Below, in pieces: positions 61,481 to 64,000 of a stretch of DNA of 64,000 bases (its first letter is position 1; each line of letters starts with the position of its first letter). Both the position numbers and the translations under genes were made by a program. This DNA comes from Selaginella tamariscina. Lineage: Eukaryota > Streptophyta > Lycopodiopsida > Selaginellales > Selaginellaceae. The DNA is taken from NCBI GenBank assembly GCA_003024785.1, contig PUQB01000027.1, positions 316,036-380,035 on the forward strand, read 5' to 3'. The notes below the pieces were generated by a model, which ran no database searches, had not been told where the DNA came from, and saw only the letters and a program-made list of their open reading frames with translations.

Positions 61481-61598
61481 TTGCCAACCATTATATTAAA
61501 GAGATCAATGGTTGTTATCCATATACATAAAACATCAATTGTCAGACTATTATATTAAAGAGATTGATGATTGTTATTCATACGAAATAAAACACCAA
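61481..61598. repeat. Two 58-60-bp tandem units
   Basis: Units starting at 61481 and 61539 share 'attatattaaagagat.aatg.ttgttat.cata' and 'ataaaaca.caatt'. They end exactly beside the LTR start at 61600. Confidence 0.65.
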
Positions 61599-61599
61599 T

Positions 61600-64000
61600 T
61601 GTTAAAGTTTTAACCCGAAAGGCTAACACGTGCCAACATGCGACTGCCAAGTGGCCATCCGATATTATCATCTTATATGAGCATTGTTAAGTCTTCCAAG
61701 ATGACCCCAAGTGTCAGAATTTTAACCCGGAGGGTTAACACGTTGCAACACATGGCTGCCAAGTGGCCTTTCGATGTCAATTCCCTGTGTGAGCAACACC
61801 AAGTCTTTCAAGACAATCATTAGAGCCTGACTCAAATGCCCAAATAGGCACAAGACTTAAGGTCGCACCCTAAGTCTTCTAGAATGATCATTCTCCGAAC
61901 CTTAGAAAATAATCTAAGTAAACTTTAAGATTCTACTCTAGAAGACCTAGATAGACAGATGCCCAACCCCACTAAGGGGACATGCCTTACACATATCCCT
62001 GTGACATAGCCAAAGCATTGTGACCTACCCCTTGAGGAATCACCCTCATGGTAAGTACAACCCCTTTAGGGTGACAAGGGGTGTCCTGAACCACGACTAA
62101 CCCTAAGGGTTTGAGTGGTTAAGTTATACCTTAGTCCTAGGGCTAGTACTTAGTGAGGACATGAGTGTGCACCATAGGCAAACACGAGTGTTTTGTTAAG
62201 TAAACTTCCTAAGACTAGATTTGCATAACCCTAATACACAGCCCCACAAGTGCCTCATGAAAGGGCTCCCACTAATAAGCTTAGGTTGTTCACCCTTGGA
62301 TCCCAAGGAGAACACCCCCTAACCAAGTGTGCCACTAGCACACCTAGTTACGAGACCTAACCTCCATTGAGTCGATGCCCAAGCCTTAACACCTTGATGT
62401 GAGCATAAGTGTGCTTGCTTACTAAAGAATTCAACTCCTTAGTGAACCCCATGAAACAACCATAAAAGGTGTGCCTTAGGTATTGTACTAAGTGCCATCT
62501 AGTCGAGTGTCATCTTCATGTGACATTGTTTCCCAGATGTGGGCTATCATGCCATAGCCCCTTAGATTCAAGAGTTGCACTAGGTGCCACGAATGTAGCT
62601 CTCCAATGTTAACTCTAGAACTCCTTTGTTATCCCTCAGAACTCGGTAAGGTAACCTTGTCAACCAAGACCCCATGACCACAGTTGGACAAGGACACGAA
62701 CATGCCCTGCTTAACTGTGAGTGCCGCTCTTAGTTTGACATGGAGGAGGCTAGAGACAAGCCTCAACCTTTTGATCATTCCGTCAAGACCTTCTAGTCAT
62801 GGATTTGCCAATGTTAAGGGTAGGCTACCCTGAACCCCTACTATCTAGAAGTTAGGGGCACAACAGAGGGTTGTGCCTTAACAACACAAGCTAGAGCTTG
62901 CACCAACAGAAAGTAACAAACTCAGTCATGAACCCATGAACTCTCCTACATGTACTACTTAATTATGTGACAGAGGCCCCCCTCCCCCACTGTTTCCTGT
63001 TTACATAGTGATTTGGCACAAAATCTCATTCTTAAAGAAAATATATTTGGTGAGTTAATTAATGACCCATTGACCCTTAAACCCTAACCTGAGGGGTTTA
63101 GGGCGTGGGTTAGGACAACCCTAGAGGTTCTTTCTACCCATATTTGACATGCCAAACTCATCGGAACTACCCAAAACCTAACCGAGACACAAAAAATAAG
63201 GTAAGAATTTTCTAGATGGAAGTGCTAACTTCGCCCATAGTTTCTTGCAAATATCTGATGACACCTTGCCTGACCATCACTAGATACCCAAGTACACTAA
63301 GGGTATATTTCATCTACACCTAGGGTTTATCAACATAGTTCAATAGGTAACAACAGTCAATATCCAAGTAAAGAGGAGTCATAGTAAAAACTCTGACACC
63401 AAGAGTCTGACTCAAATGCCTAATTAAGCAAAAGACTTAGAGTCCTACTCTAAGTCCCCTAAGAATGATATCCCCTGAATCCTAAAGGATAACCTGAGTA
63501 GACTTTTAGGATCCTATTCCAATAGACCTAGACAGGCTCATGTCTGAACCTCATCAAGAAAATGTGCCTTACACATACCTCCGTGACAAAGCTAAGGCAT
63601 CATCACTTACCCCTTGAGAAATCACCTTCATCTAGGAGTACAACCTCTTTAAGTACTTAATGAGGACATGAGTGTGCGCCATAAGCAGACATGAATGTTC
63701 TACTAAAGCAAACTCCCAAGGCTAGGTTTGGATAACCTTAAGTACATGACCTTGCGAGGTCTCACAAAAATGAGTTTAGGTTGTTCAACCCTTAGATCCT
63801 AAGGAGAATACCCCCTAGGCCAAGTGTGTCAAAGCACACCTAATTATGAGACCTAATCTCCCTTGAGTGGATGCCTAAGGCTTAGCACCCTAGTGTGAGC
63901 ACAAACATGCCTATTTGCTAGAGTATCTAACCCCTTGGCGACAAACCCATGACACAACCCCAAAGAGCGTGCCTCAAGCGTTGTATCGTGAGTCATCTAG
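61600..64000 (-). mobile_element. Older LTR of the 19050 family, interrupted and cut by window end
   Basis: Minus-oriented LTR sequence begins at 61600 (TGTTAAAGTTTTAACCCGAA). It is interrupted at 61711 by another LTR copy and resumes at 63404 (AGTCTGACTCAAATGCCTAA), continuing to the end of the window. Joining the two parts restores the normal LTR order. Confidence 0.8.
61712..63398 (-). mobile_element. Solo LTR nested in the older LTR
   Basis: A full minus-oriented LTR from TGTCAGAATTTTAACCCGGA to AAAACTCTGACA. Perfect 5-bp target duplications CCAAG flank it at 61707-61711 and 63399-63403. No internal region or second LTR accompanies it, so it fits a solo LTR left by recombination. It is clearly diverged from the LTRs at 19050 and 24645. 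Confidence 0.85.

Overview
The window looks like land-plant nuclear DNA. It is AT-rich and full of microsatellites, it has interstitial TTTAGGG repeats, and it carries a decayed PPR-DYW organelle RNA-editing gene. It also has plant-type LTR retrotransposons primed by initiator tRNA-Met and GT-AG introns. The PPR style would fit a fern, lycophyte or bryophyte better than a flowering plant, but I cannot name the species. Almost nothing here is an intact gene. The clearest intact reading frame is a 73-residue secreted Cys-rich peptide (15002-15223), whose broken paralogue lies about 5 kb upstream.

Layout. 1-5.3 kb: a short terminal-repeat element, a palindromic LTR relic and a 2.1-kb foldback element. 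5.3-7.6 kb: a PPR-DYW pseudogene that still shows HSE, CxxC and degenerate DYW signatures. 7.6-17.7 kb: AT-rich DNA with the two Cys-rich peptide loci. 17.7-18.1 kb: a MITE-like element. 18.2-35.9 kb and 46.2-57.9 kb: two inverted copies of one large DNA-transposon-like element, separated by a 10.3-kb spacer. The left copy is truncated and carries a 7.4-kb non-autonomous LTR element with a perfect TGTGT target duplication. The spacer holds Copia gag-protease, receptor-kinase and transposase fragments. 57.9-59.7 kb: a Copia integrase/RT/RNase H remnant. 61-61.3 kb: a MULE/FAR1-like fragment. 61.6-64 kb: nested LTRs.

The most interesting object is the large element (best copy 46180-57852). It has about 28-bp terminal inverted repeats. 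It carries a gene of the DUF7869 type (GHTHEDID and MDN-x3-ENKN signatures, likely a DDE-type transposase). The first intron of that gene is packed with GGGATTAATCCC palindromes spaced about 41 bp apart. It also carries a second gene with features of a beta-class amino-methyltransferase and a third resembling FCP1/CTD-type HAD phosphatases. All three are broken by frameshifts or stops. A miniature derivative with the same ends (559-797) suggests the family was once mobile. How the parts work together is inference: transposase, a subterminal palindrome platform and a DNA-modifying cargo enzyme.
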